From Magnaporthiopsis rhizophila (taxonomy: Eukaryota > Ascomycota > Sordariomycetes > Magnaporthales > Magnaporthaceae), in NCBI GenBank assembly GCA_003049465.1, contig PYSS01000090.1:1-64000 (forward strand): DNA of 64,000 bases. Reading direction: 5' to 3'. Positions within the stretch are counted from its first letter, which is position 1. Each line of letters begins with the position of its first letter. A program made the translations under genes and the position numbers. Shown here piece after piece: positions 38,960-50,508 of the stretch. A model generated the notes under the pieces. It was not told the origin of the DNA and searched no databases. It saw nothing but the letters and a program-made list of their open reading frames with translations.

Positions 38960-41900
38960 TTAAAGCCAGGTCTTTTTGTTGCTCAGCCGCTGGTAGCTAC
39001 CACCAGACCTCGGCGGCGACAGGCTCGGCGACTCGCAGTGCTCGGTAGCTTTCCACTTGCCCTTGACTGGATTACCGGCGTGTCGAAGGTAGAAGTGAAT
39101 CGGCTCGTACCCGCTGCGTCTACCAACGCCGCCAGCGTTCGGGATCTTGGGGTGCGAATAGTTCTCCATCCCTTCTTGTACCCTGCCTCTCCTCGGCTCG
39201 AGCGGCCCTCCACCTCCTCCCCCTTCATCGCTGCTTTCGGGGCGGCACAGCTCGTCCACTTCGTGGTTTGCGGAGGGCGTCGTCCCCCTTTCAGTGACGC
39301 CCACAACGCGCCAGGGCACCGAAAAAGGCCCGCCCCCAAGGCCCGGAGCCACAATAGCCGCGAAGCTGGTAGCTGGGCGGCGACATGAGCGCGAGCGTAA
39401 ATAAATTGACAGATTCGGTGTAATCCGTCGTCAGCCGCAAGCGCCACGAGACAATGAAGAATCCCAAACAAAGCAGGTTAATAAGCACGACCATCGCCAA
39501 AACCACGTACAAGAGACCCTGCCACTGGTTTGCATGTGTCGATTTGTACCCTTGTGTCCGCACGGTCGCTTTAAAAGATTCAATGGCTGCTGCACTAAGA
39601 TAAGGTTCGTCGTAGTCCCATGTAGGGCCAAAAGGCGTGTCCATCGAGGCTGCCACGAGCGTTGAGCTGAAGAGGACCGCGAGCGCCTCGGCCAGGGATG
39701 GGAATAGGGATGGCATAACTCTCTCGCCGTGGCGGTTGGGTAAGACGATCAAGTGTGTCAGTAGACGCATGATGGTCGCATTGATGTTGCGCTCACCGCC
39801 ACCCAGGTCGGGCTGGACCATCTCGTCCGCCAGAACGCGCCACATCGGCTGCGGCCCCCAGCTCGCGAGTTCGGTTTCGTTAACCTTGTTTCTGCGGCCG
39901 TAGCTGCTTTCATCGTTTTCTTCCTGGCAATGCACAGCCAGACGCCCGCCCTCAGTGCCCGACATGTCGAAACGCGTCGAGCAATCGGGCGTTAGCCTCG
40001 AATGTAGGTCGCATAGCGTGTAGTTTGACGTTTTTGGGTGCTTTCCCAGACTTGGTGGCGTCGAGTTGGTAACAAAGTTGTAATTAGCCGGAAAGAGCCG
40101 AAAAACGGGCGGCCTGCGCCCATACGTTTCGCCCCATTGAAAAATGTCGTCGACAGCCGTACAGTTATAAAATTCGAATTCGGTCAGTGATGGGACGTCC
40201 TTCGTCCAGCCAGGGTAGCCAATCTTCTGCAAGCCAATCCCGGTGTCGTTGTTGAGGGCGTTAGGCCATTTTGTGTAAACAAGGGGCGCTAATTCGTCCT
40301 TGGTCATATCGACGCATTTAACGTTAACAACCAGTGAGATTACAGACGCGCGGATGTTGTACCCTCCGACGCCGTCAAGGTCCTTAGGTTGTGGGATCCC
40401 GTTGGTGGGATGCGTTGCCGCAAAATATACTCCTACAGTTCGATTGTGTTAGAAGATAAAGATTTGGCGCCTTAAAAACATGCTAATAACGAACATGGAT
40501 GTGGCATAGCCAATGTGACATCGTTCACGATCCTTTGATGCTTTTTCCAATTCTCTTCGATGTTGCTCTTATCGGTATCTATCCACGCCGAGACCATGGT
40601 CGTGTTGGGGAACAGCTTCGAGGTGCCTCGCGGCCTTGACTCGAGATCCTGGGCCAGCGACGTGCCGTTTGTATTGATAGTCTCCCATGCCGCCCTGTTT
40701 TAGCTCGTCAGCTCATAGTTTTACAAAACTCCATGGAAAAAGAACGGGACAGAAACAATTAAACCCACATAAACTCCATAAAATCATTAGTTGCTGTGGA
40801 CGCAATGTGCTAAAGCTGTCAGCCGACACATCTGACCATGCATGTTCAGGGGGCAGAGAGCTTGGCCGTTTACCCACAGTCTTCCGAGAAGCGCTCCTGC
40901 AAGCAGTGCATTCGGAGAGTCGTCATATCCATAAGTGAACCTAAAGGGGAAGAACATTTCTGCCGGTAGAACCTGTCTCGAACAAAGATAATGTCGCTAT
41001 ACTTTGCTTGGATATTGCCATCAAGGGTTCTCTGCGACCAGGCGCTGAAACTAAGCTTGGGGGATACCATCGCGTCAGACGCCGTGGTGTATAATGTGGT
41101 GTTGATAGCTGCTAGGACGGTTAATAAACCAAGCAGGGTTCGCGTCGTGTAGTTGACCGACGAGCCACGGGTGAAGAGCGTTCCTGGTTGCTATTGAGCG
41201 TGAGTGGCAGTATTATTCGACTGTGTCTGTTACGTTGTGCAGCATGTATCCGCCACCGAAGGTACGAAAATGGAACACCTACAAGGACGAAATCGCGCAT
41301 GGTGAGCTCGGCCAGGGTAACGCCAGTTTCACGACGGCTGAGCGCTCTGCGGCTCAGAACCTGGCCCAGGAAGGTAATAAAAACGGTGGTAAAAGAGATC
41401 TCGATGGTTTTAGCGACCAGGGCAGTGATAAAGGTGGCATTGGCGGGCGTGAGGGAACCGGAAGACGAGACAAAATGCCACATGGGTTGGAGACAGGCAA
41501 TGACGAGCCAGGTGGTACTCGAGCAGGTCGAGTAAATGGACAATATCAGCATCGCAACAGGCCAGCCGTCCTGCGGCACGCTCTCGATGTCGTCGTTGGA
41601 GGGGCAGGTGGGGGCAACTTGGTCGTCTGTGACGTGCAACACGGTGAGCCAACAGACAGGTCCATGGTCAACATTTTCCCCGCCCTGGAAACAGGAACGG
41701 GTTACGTGTGTATGTAGGCAGGTACTCACTATAATGGTCCATGTAGCCGGCCTTGGAAAAGTCCCGGTTCTGTTCCATGTCGCTGCCTCCATTCCGCCCT
41801 GGCTGCTGCTCTTGATGGTCATGGCTGAGTGGGTCCTGTTGGAGCCCCAACGGCGCTTGCTGAACGTCGCCGTCGGCGACGCCTGTGAGCCGTGACCCTT

Positions 41901-42270
41901 CCGAAGCGAACCTGAAGGCCTGGTGAGGTAGCGACTGGGGCAACTGATCGCGGCCACCGGTGGCGCAGCTTTGGTCGAAGTTGCGCCGGTAGGGAGACGC
42001 ACGCCGGTACTGGAACTGGATAAGGGGGCTGGGGCTCGAGGGTAGAGCGCGGCCATTGACGGGGCTCGAGGGCGCAGAGAAGTAGGGCGAGACAACGGGC
42101 TCGTCTGGGAGAAGGCTTGAGGCGGAAGGGATGCCAACCTCCAGATCGTACGAAGCAGAGGACGCTTGGCTAATTGAATGCTCCGAGACGGCGGCGCCCA
42201 TTACCAGGCAGGAGGTACGAGGTGACGGCGTCGGCGGGACCGACGCGCGGTCGGCGGTGGTTTCGTCCAT
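38960..42270 (-). CDS. Large fungal multi-pass membrane protein, frame interrupted near C-terminus
   Basis: A member of an unnamed Pezizomycotina membrane-protein family that I recognise by order of motifs. Proposed exons: 42270-41730, 41626-41283, 41190-40874, 40694-40495 and 40429 or 40432 onward. Exon 1 is a Pro/Ser-rich tail. Exon 2 has two helices (VAMLILSIYSTCSSTTWLV; FITALVAKTIEISFTTVFIT) and FLGQVLSRRALSRR. Exon 3 continues QPGTLFTRGS, a third helix and SDAMVSPKL. Exons 4-5 form a large glycosylated outer loop with NTTMVSAWI and a GETYGRRPP motif. A last helix (LYVVLAMVVLINLLCLGFFIV) precedes NLFTLALMSPPS. After GYCGSGP the frame is lost at a G5 run near 39343; as written it stops at 39291, while the family C-terminus, ending SYQRLSNKKTWL, continues in another frame to 38960. 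The exon 4-5 border has a tandem acceptor. Intron 3 (179 bp) is the least sure. Confidence 0.7.
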
Positions 42271-43431
42271 GCGGAAACGGATGTCTCAGCGGCTGCCCTG
42301 TCCCAGAAATAGAACGAGATCAGGGACGCCAAAAAAGGGTAGACGAAACCTCCAGGGGCTGGCCGGGTTGGTGCCCCGTGGAGAAGGTTCGCAGGAAGTT
42401 TTGGACGGCTCGAAATTATCCAGCGAAAGCTATGGAGGAAAAGCCGGTGGTAGGAGAAGCCGTTTGAATGGAGACGGGGAATGTCGCGATGAGAGCTGGA
42501 GGACAGTCTTGAGCAAATAAAAAGCAATCAGGAACATGGTCATCAGTAACAGATCACCCACTCCTGGGTGAGGTGAGGCTGGGAGTGGCAAGCATGGTTG
42601 GAGTCCTCCTCCTCCTCCTACCCCTTTTTATTTCGATATTCCACTATGCGTGTTGGGTAGCACTTAGCCCCCAGCATGGAGGCTGGACCCAAATGTCGAC
42701 CACTCTCGGGAAACCACACGGGCTATAGCGTACGAGCCTCCCGCCCCCAAACAGAATCGGCAGAACATTCGGGAGGCGGGAGGATATGCACTGCCATAAC
42801 GAGGATGCATGCGGGTGCCATTGCCCTCTGTATCGAGGGAGTAGTGTCATGGTCTTAGCAGCTGGCTGCCTGCCTGCCCACAGTCAGGGGAAATATTTGC
42901 TTGGCAACTGGCTGCCCAATATGTGGCATCTCCTGCCTCCCGCTGACCTCTTCCTTTTCTCCCGCTTTCGGAATTGAAATATCAACGATTCCGCTACAAT
43001 TTGGAAGTCACAAACTGGCCGGAGCCGAGCCTTGCTGCGAGCGCTAACACTGCAAGAAAGAACTCGACGAAATATCCGCCAGGTACTGACGTACGACGCC
43101 GCTGCCAGGCAAGGATTACAGGAGCGAGGCAAGGCTAGAGTGGGTGGGACGTGTGGTGCCTACAAAGTTGAGTTGAGGCTGCTGGAGCGGGTGAGATTGG
43201 ACAAATCCAACCTTGATGGAGGAGGAGTCACGCCTTTGTCGTGCCATGCACGGGACAGACCGCAGCAGCAGCAGCAGCAGCATTATGAACAAGGTCGTGT
43301 TAAAGGAAATGGCACCGCGTCTCGACCCAAAACGCCGGGTATCGCTTCGCTAGAAACAATGAGGCAAAAATGTAGTCCGTCGTCGCGTCTGGCCCCTTGA
43401 TGGGCCACCTCAGGTAGCGGTGCCTAAGTAT
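42271..43431. other. Intergenic region, no gene recognised
   Basis: Contains the promoter of the minus-strand membrane-protein gene and a short CAG microsatellite. No supported open frame. Confidence 0.45.
43263..43280. repeat. (CAG)6 microsatellite
   Basis: Six perfect CAG units in non-coding DNA, followed by CATTATG. Confidence 0.95.
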
Positions 43432-43777
43432 TCACGTGTCGTCTTGACTCCGTAAATGCTGCCAAAGTAATGATCCTCCGTTTCGCGTAGCCGCTCGTGA
43501 ATGCAGCCTTGAGGCTGCGGATTGCTGTTGGGGGCGGGGGCGAAGCGCCAGAAGCGCATTTTCGTCTTCAAGCAGCGCAGGGTCTGCGGCTGGCGCGTCT
43601 AGGGTCCTGCTACTGGGCAAAACATTTAATTCTGTGTGCAGGGTGGTGTACATGGTCGATACGTCCATCGGAATGATGAGAAGGGTAAAAGCCAGGAGCC
43701 GGGCCTTATGGCCAATCTGGGCTGGGCCCCTTTCCTAACAGCGCAGCGGCGGCCGCATTCTCGTCTCTCTCGTCCAT
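43432..43777 (-). CDS. Doubtful small gene, structure unresolved
   Basis: An ATG at 43777 in an excellent context (CACCATGG) starts a short acidic frame (MDERDENAAAAALLGKG) that stops after 24 codons. Another frame just downstream encodes ARLLAFTLLIIPMDVSTMY, a hydrophobic helix, and an acidic Pro/Ala-rich tail ending SLLWQHLRSQDDT at 43432. The two could be joined by an intron (a GTTAGG donor and a CAGTAGCAG acceptor keep frame but lose the helix), or the G4 run near 43734 could carry an extra base. No family is recognised. It may also be chance. Confidence 0.25.
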
Positions 43778-45879
43778 GGTGGGATGCTTGGAACAGCGTC
43801 CGTTAACAGAATCGGGCGAAGGTCGAAGCGATATTGGTTGTAAACGTGCTATAGGATGTGCGTTGGTATGGGAAGAAGGTGTTATCGTGGTAATTTTATC
43901 CCTGAGCATCAACTAAGCGGGGTAACGCGAGCCTAGCTAACTCAGTCGTCCCAAGTCGGCCAAAAGTTTTCGGGAGAGAGAGACTACCAACATGCGCATG
44001 GTGTGCCTGCCCGATGACGAAAGCGGAAAGTTACCGAGATGGTTCGGTCCGTTGGTCAGGCGATTTAGCTTCTCCAGGTGAGTTCGTTGATTATCAAACA
44101 AAACACCACGATGCAAATCCTCCCTTCCTTCCCTGCGTTGGTTCATTTTGAATTGAAAAAAAACGACGAGAAACTTGCTCTTTACGGGGTTGTTGGGCGG
44201 GGACGACGCAGCTGACAAGTGGGCCAGGGATGATCAATGAGCACGTCGACAAGCACAGTAATTTGGCCAGTGAGGGCTCGCGCGCATTCTCAGCTGTCAG
44301 CGCCGACTCCTGCAGACAGGGCGGTGACCCGGACGATTGGGCAAGTGCAGTCAGCCGGGGCCTGGACCTGGCATGCGTGGCCGTTGGACGCTCGCTCTGT
44401 GCGTTGTCATGTCTTGTCTTGCTTGATCCATGGTCTTGGGTCGGGCTGACGCTGACGAGTCGGCGCATCAGTCGCACAAACAAAACCGTTTTCGCAGAAC
44501 AAAACCCAAAGGTGATTGATCATCTCGTTTTGTGTCTTGCGTTTTTGTTTTTCATGTTCGCCCAAACCGCCGAGACAGCGGTTCTCAATAGCTTCAACTA
44601 CAGGTGCAGCCCAACTCCCAGTCCAAGCTTTGGGGCAAATTGGCTCAATTGATCCAAGCCCGGCTGCCCGCCGGACTGCAAGCTTTGGCGTGGAGGTGGG
44701 CTGTGCTGTGCTGCTCGGGGCTGAAGGACGGCTGGGGTTGGGCCGCGGGCTAGCCGAAAGTGCGCTAGACTGTTGCTTCCAGGCCAGCAATTTCCATCCC
44801 TTTGGAATCAATATTGCATTTTTGCCATCCCGCACTGGCCACCGCCTAATTCCCAAACTGGGCATCGTCTCGTCCCCAACAGCCTCCATTCATCCTTAAC
44901 GGCGGTGGGCACATCCATCGCGCCTGTGGCGACAACACCCCGCTTGTTCTCCCTTGCTCACACCCCCGTATTCTCTTCTTCTCGCGTGTGTGAGACAGCA
45001 CAACCGACTAGATCGGTGAATAGACTAGATACCACCTATCAGGAAGTCCGCAGACGGAACCCGCCAGCAAGCAACAGGACACGCGCAGCAGCACAGCGCT
45101 CGAGTGGACAAATATGACATGTCGGTGCAGGGCAGGGAGGTATGCAAGCCAGCAGCTGCGAGTCCAACCAAATCCAGAGATGAAGAAGAAAAAAGAGGGC
45201 TGGACTCGCCCCCAAAGAGGACGAATGGGCGCGCGCCACCAAATGTAGGGCCCCTCCCAAGCGCGAGCGGTGGAGATCAGATGGGCGGGCTGTGAGCGAA
45301 GCCATCAGGCGCTCCGGTCGGCATCACAAGCGAGGTGCCCGACGCTTGGGGGAGGGCTGAGCCTGCTGTCCGCCTGTCCGGCATGCAGCTATTCTTTTTT
45401 ATCCTGGTCGTGTTCGTCGCTAGCCTCCGCCATCCGGGCTGGCTTGGCCTTGGCCGCTTTTAGCGTCTAGTCTTGCCGCTGCTGCGCGTTGCTCTCTTCA
45501 ACCACCAACATGCAAACCCTGCCGCAGCTTTTGCTTGGCGGCACGAGGTACCCAAGCTTGCCGACCAGTTGGGGTCCGTTGATAAACCTGGGGGATGCCG
45601 TAGCTGAGTGCCAGGGGGGGAAAGCATCGGCCAGGTGTCGGTTTTTTTTGTTGCTTGTTTTGGTCCTAATCGTCAACCATCAACCGTCATCCGTCCTACC
45701 TTCGCCTCCTCCTCCTATTCTACTTTCCCTTTCCCTTTTCCTTCCTCTTTTGGTGTCACCCCAGACGCTCGTTAAACCGAGATTGGGAACCGTACCCTCG
45801 GGTAAAGGATCTTCCTGTTCCCTCACAATCACTCAACACATCATCTCCTGGTTTCTCCCCCGGATATTTGCTGCACACA
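43778..45879. other. Intergenic region, promoter of the second Cys-rich membrane protein
   Basis: No gene recognised. The plus-strand pyrimidine-rich block at about 45690-45760 probably lies in the promoter or 5' UTR of the gene starting at 45880. Open frames near 44230-44900 lack family resemblance. Confidence 0.45.
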
Positions 45880-47276
45880 ATGGCATACTACCAGGCCTTT
45901 GGCCTGACGTGCCCGGACGAGGGAAAGTTTTATGTGTGTGAGAGGGCAAAGGTCCAATTCATCGGCTGCTGCACGTCGGACCCTTGTGCCGACGGCTCGG
46001 GGAAGTGTCCCAAGGCCAACCTCAGGAGATCCAACTTCTCCCCGTCCGAGTACCAGTCTCTTCCAGAGCAGGACTGCGATGGCTACCCAAGAGACAAGAA
46101 CTGGTTCACCTGCACGGGCAGCAGGTTCATGGGCTGCTGTCTCGACAACCCGTGCAGCCCCAGTTCCTGCCCTACCGACAAGCTGCTGCCGGCCAAGCTC
46201 AGCGACAAGACCATAAACCGCAACCTGTTCCTCAACCCGACCACTTCGGGAGCCACCGCCTCGCCCACGTCGACGGGAACCGCCGTGCCCAGCACCCCAG
46301 AAGTCCAGCAGCAACCACAACAATCTGGCCTCTCCACAGGGGCCATCGCCGGCATTGCCATCGGCGTTGGCCTTCTTTTCATCCTCCTGATTGCTCTCTT
46401 GATGTACAAGTTCGGCTGGAGCGCAGGGAAGCGCAAGGAGAGGAAGAAGGCGCCGGTGCTGCCGCACATGACGCAGTCAGAGTACGATCCCAATGAGCCG
46501 GCGCCGTACTATGACAGCGGCAACAAGAACGCCGCCGGCCACGCCAACCCCTTCAGAGGTTTGTGACGCCGCCCCAGCACAACCGTCCTCATTCTCTTAC
46601 TCTACTTGCGAACACAACCGCTAACACTGCATTCCCAAATCCCCCAGAGTCTTATATGAGCGGCTCAACCGCATTCAGCTCACCGCGCAACACCATGTTC
46701 GCCAAGCACCCGCCGTCCATGGGCGCGCTCTCGCCCGACGGACCCAACTCGGCCTACGCCGCCAGCGAAGGTAGCGACCCGCGCCAGCCGAGCCCGTCAT
46801 ACAGCCAGCTGAGCTTCCCCAGCAACGCCCACACCCCGCAGCTCGGCGCCGCCGCCAACCTCCCCGTCGTCTACGAGATGGACTCGACCTCGAGGCCGCA
46901 CGAGCTCGCCACCAGCGACGTGTCCGGCCCCGCGAGCCCGAACCTACCCGGACTCCAGCAGGGCTACGCCGCGCCGGGCTCACCGCAGAACCCGCAGTAC
47001 ATGCAGGCGCCGCCGCCGCCGCACCACGCGCGGGGGTCCAGCCTCGACACGCCCCTGACGTCGCCCGGCCACCCGCCGGCCAGCCCGCTCGTCTCGGACT
47101 CGGAGGCCGGATCCCAGTACGGCTCGCCCGTGGGGTCGCCGAGGATGCCGCCGTCGGGCATGCTGCCGCCGCAGAACGGGGGCTACACGTCTCTTGCCGG
47201 CGACTTTGGCGGCGGCGGCCACCCCGACAACCAAGGATATAAGCCGTACACCGCGCCCCCTGGGCCGAGGGAATAG
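45880..47276 (+). CDS. Single-pass membrane protein with N-terminal Cys-rich domain
   Basis: Exons 45880-46558 and 46648-47276 flank an 89-bp intron (donor GTTTGT, acceptor CCCCCAG), giving 435 aa. The N-terminus enters at once the Cys-rich module: FGLTCPDEGKFYVC, FIGCCTSDPCADGSGKC, then a second related unit WFTCTGSRFMGCCLDNPC. No signal peptide precedes it, and upstream in-frame codons offer no ATG. A Thr/Ser/Pro linker leads to a membrane helix (GAIAGIAIGVGLLFILLIALLMY), a basic stop-transfer KRKERKK and a long Pro/Ser-rich cytoplasmic tail with YDPNEPAPYYD near its start. The architecture is recurrent in Pezizomycotina and of unknown function; it resembles surface sensors. The helix may act as a reverse signal-anchor with the Cys module outside, which is inference. 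Confidence 0.83.
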
Positions 47277-47650
47277 CATTTGCTCCAAGGCAAAGTGATT
47301 CGCTGTTGTTTTTGTCAATCAATGGCGATGGCGATATAATGAAGGGGGATAAATGTGGAAAAGAGGAAAAGACATGGATTTGGTTTTAATCGGGAAGGGG
47401 AATAAACAAACCCCCATCTCTCGTTCTCGTTCTCGTTCCCGATCGTTTAGCATCGTCTCCTCTGGGGCTGACGAAACAGCCCCCAGTTCTTTGTTATTGT
47501 TATTATATGATATCCAGCCTTTTATTTTCTTTCTTCCTTTTTCTCGCATCGCTCCTGCTGGTAGCCGTTTCTCTAGCCCGTCGAATTTTTACATAATGGG
47601 ATAAAAAGAATTTCCAGGATACTTTTTTTTTTCACCCCGTTCACCCTGTT

Positions 47651-48208
47651 TTAGGTGACCGACGCCGTCACACCAAACCCGAGATCGGCCAGTCTAGACG
47701 CCCCCTCCTTGGCTCTCGGGTAAATGCAAGCAAGCCCATCGCCAGTGGAGGCTTTCGGATGGGTATTTCCCTGCAGCCGTTTAGCCAAGAATACGACGCC
47801 GCAGATAACATAGTGCAGATCCCTACGCTCAATCTCACTATACCTGCCCCGGCCTGCTGTACGCGCCATCGAAGAAGGGGAATCCACGTAAGGCCTCATT
47901 TGGACCTGCAGCGCTTGCTTGTCAGAGTTCCCGTTCCTTCTTTGGCAAACCCATCCATAGGAGCCCACCACACCACACACGCACACATATACACACACAC
48001 CACCACCAGGAACCTACCCCGAACGGCCTCGGCGGCTGCTCCGTCCATGAGCACGACCTAGACGGGGAAAAACAGAGTTGGAATCATCATGGTTACGTGT
48101 GCAACCATCTCGGTTTCCGCGGACCTTGGGGAATTTTGTTTTCTTCGCGGATAGAATCGCCGAGAGGGAGAAATTTCCACACGTATGTGCATCATTGCTG
48201 CAACTCAT
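47651..48208 (-). CDS. Doubtful small multi-exon gene
   Basis: Several short minus-strand segments can be joined with good splice signals: a start at 48208 (MSCSNDAHTCGNF), an intron ending CCCCGTCTAG at 48058, a 40-base exon, an intron with CTGAC branch and CTGCAG acceptor ending near 47911, and a final part ending GFGVTASVT at 47651. The last part can be read either with a further intron (GTATAG donor, GGCTAAAC branch, CTGCAG acceptor) or straight through, which gives EIERRDLHYVICGVVFLAKRL. The two readings use different frames before that point, so the protein is not settled. No family is recognised. Confidence 0.3.
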
Positions 48209-48743
48209 CTATCCCACTCTAGCGGGTCGGCTAAGCTGCCAAGCCTTCGTCTCCCGGGAACACCCCTCGACCGGCCATGCCGCGCCGTGCTCCCGGAGAC
48301 CGCGCACGCCCTTCGCCGTCAAGGGGTGGGTTCTTGTTGTGTTTGCGTGCTGCGCCGTCATCATGCCATCCCGGTCATGTCGGGATGGCTTCCCTGGCCG
48401 CGCCGCCTGGGATTACGGGACCGAAGATAATCATCTGTCCGGAGGGAGCGAAGCGAGGCCACGTAACCCTCCATTTCGACCCCGGCGGGGTACGTATGTA
48501 GCCATCGTGAGACTATACTGGGGGAGGATATACACGCTCTAGCGTACCTTGGGGGAAGGGCCGGCGATGCTCTGTAAGCCCTGTTGTTATATGAGCTTTT
48601 GGCTTCCCTCGTGCTGTGCGTGGAGCTTGCCTCGCTCGAGTTCGGTCTTGTTTGGCCCAAGGCGGGCCACAACTTGCCAAGACTTGGGCCAAAACGATTG
48701 CCGTTGTAATCAGACAAAGTCGTCGTTTCGAGCCGCAGCCGCC

Positions 48744-50508
48744 ATGGAGCCCACCGACAGGCCCGATAAAAAGATTCTTTTCCTTACTAACTGCGAGCGC
48801 GGCCAGTCGACGGTGGTGCTCGCCACCAGCCACGCGGTCCTGACGGCGCCCGGAGCGGACGTGGAGGTGCACATCGCGTCGTTTCCCAAGCTCGCCGACG
48901 ATGTCCGCAAGGCGTCGGATGATGCCCTGGCAGCCGCATCCTCGTCCTCCAACGCGCGGCCCATCGTGTTCCACACCGTTGCCGGCTTTAGCATGGCCGA
49001 GGCGTGGCAGAGGATGCTGGCGAGCGGCGCCGCGGGCGTGAACGTGACCAGTATGCCGCGACACTGGTGGCAAGCGCCCGCCAAGCTGCGGCCGTTGTTT
49101 CGCGTCATGCAGCCGTGGGATGCGGAGGCATTCCTCGTCGTCTACCAGAGCCTGCTGGACATCATCCGGGACGTGGGCGCCGACCTGGTCGTCATCGACA
49201 ACATCTTCGGCCAGGCCCTGACGGCCTGCCGGTTCCTCGGCGTTGACACGATGGTGCTGAGTCCCAACACCATCAAGGACTTTGCGCTGCCGTTCCAGCC
49301 GGGCGCGGTCGCGCTGTGGAAGTTTCCTTGGTATGTGAGCAGATTCTCACCCTTTCTGCCGTCGGCCAGTATTAACGTAAACCCAGCGTTGGCACCGCGT
49401 TCCCATATCCCGTGCCACTCTACCTGATCCCGCTGAACATCATCCTTGTCTTCGCCATCATCTATATGACAATCACGGACCCGCACACCAAGAAGATCGC
49501 TGCGGCGGTCGAGAAATACACCGAGGGCGCGAGCTACGAGACAGTGATGAGCCTGGCGCTCAACAAGAGCCTCAACTTCAAGGTCCTGGTGTCGAACCTC
49601 CCCGAGATCGAGTTCCCGATGCGCTTCATCCCGCCGCACTTGGTGCCCTGCGGACCCATCCTCCGGCCGGCGCGGCCCTGCGCCGAGGTATCCCCGGACC
49701 TGGCGGCGTGGATCAGGCGCGGGCCAGTCATCTACATCAACCTGGGCACGCACGTACAGCACTTCAGGCCCACCGAGCCGCTGGAGATGGCCAGGGCGCT
49801 GCGGACGGTGCTGGACCGGGTCGACTCAGACCCGGAGCGGAAGCTTGGAGGTCTGCAGGTGCTGTGGAAGCTTGTCATGGCCAAGGGCGTGGACTTCCCA
49901 ATCGACGAGCCCGGGTGCGACATCCACAACGTGCTTGGGAGGTACATGGACGCTGGCAGGATCAGGATCGTCGATTGGATCGAGCCCGAGCCGATCGCGG
50001 TGCTGGAGGAGCCCAATGTTGTGCTTGCCGTCCACCATGGCGGCGCCAACAGCTTCCTCGAGGCTGTGAGGTAAGCATGGAGAAAAAGCATGGCTACCTA
50101 CCTATATACCCATGGAAGGGCAACCGTTTTTGACAAACAACAACACGCAGCGCCGGAGTCCGTCACGTCGTCCTCGGCGTCTGGATGGACACGTACGACT
50201 TTGCCAATCGAGCCGAACACTTGGGGATCGGAATATGGGGGAACAAGAGGTCCAGGCCGGGCTGGCAGGCCGACGAGCTGGGGTCAGCCCTTGTTAACGT
50301 CCTGATGGGTCCCAGGTCGGCGCAGATGAAGCACAAGGCTGGTGAGCTGGCCCGGCTCTGCGCGGCAAACGGAGGCGGCCGGGCGATGGCGGCTAGGACG
50401 ATACTGGAGGAGGTGGAAACATTGCGGCAGGCGCGCAAGTTGAAGCAGGACGGGAACGGCGGCGAGGTCGGTGAGCACGAAGGGGAGGAGGAGAATCAGG
50501 CCTCCTGA
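48744..50508 (+). CDS. UDP-glycosyltransferase (GT1-type)
   Basis: Exons 48744-49330, 49387-50070 and 50151-50508, with introns of 56 and 80 bp, give 542 aa. The enzyme family transfers a sugar from a UDP-sugar to a small lipophilic acceptor such as a sterol or secondary metabolite. The N-terminal half has a Rossmann-like start (KKILFLTNCERGQSTVVLATSHAVL, split here: RGQ and the His of TSHAVL are notable) and DLVVIDNIFGQAL. A hydrophobic segment, LYLIPLNIILVFAIIYM, lies mid-protein and may bind membrane. The C-terminal donor-binding part has VIYINLGTHVQ, RIVDWIEPEPIAVLEEP and the signature HHGGANSFLEAVSAGV, then VWMDTYDFANRAEHLG. The start ATG is in a GCCGCCATGG context. No biosynthetic cluster surrounds it, so the acceptor is open. 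Confidence 0.85.

Noticed and set aside
47983..48003. CRISPR-like short repeats (CACACA)
   Set aside because: Simple AC microsatellite in a eukaryotic genome; no spacers.
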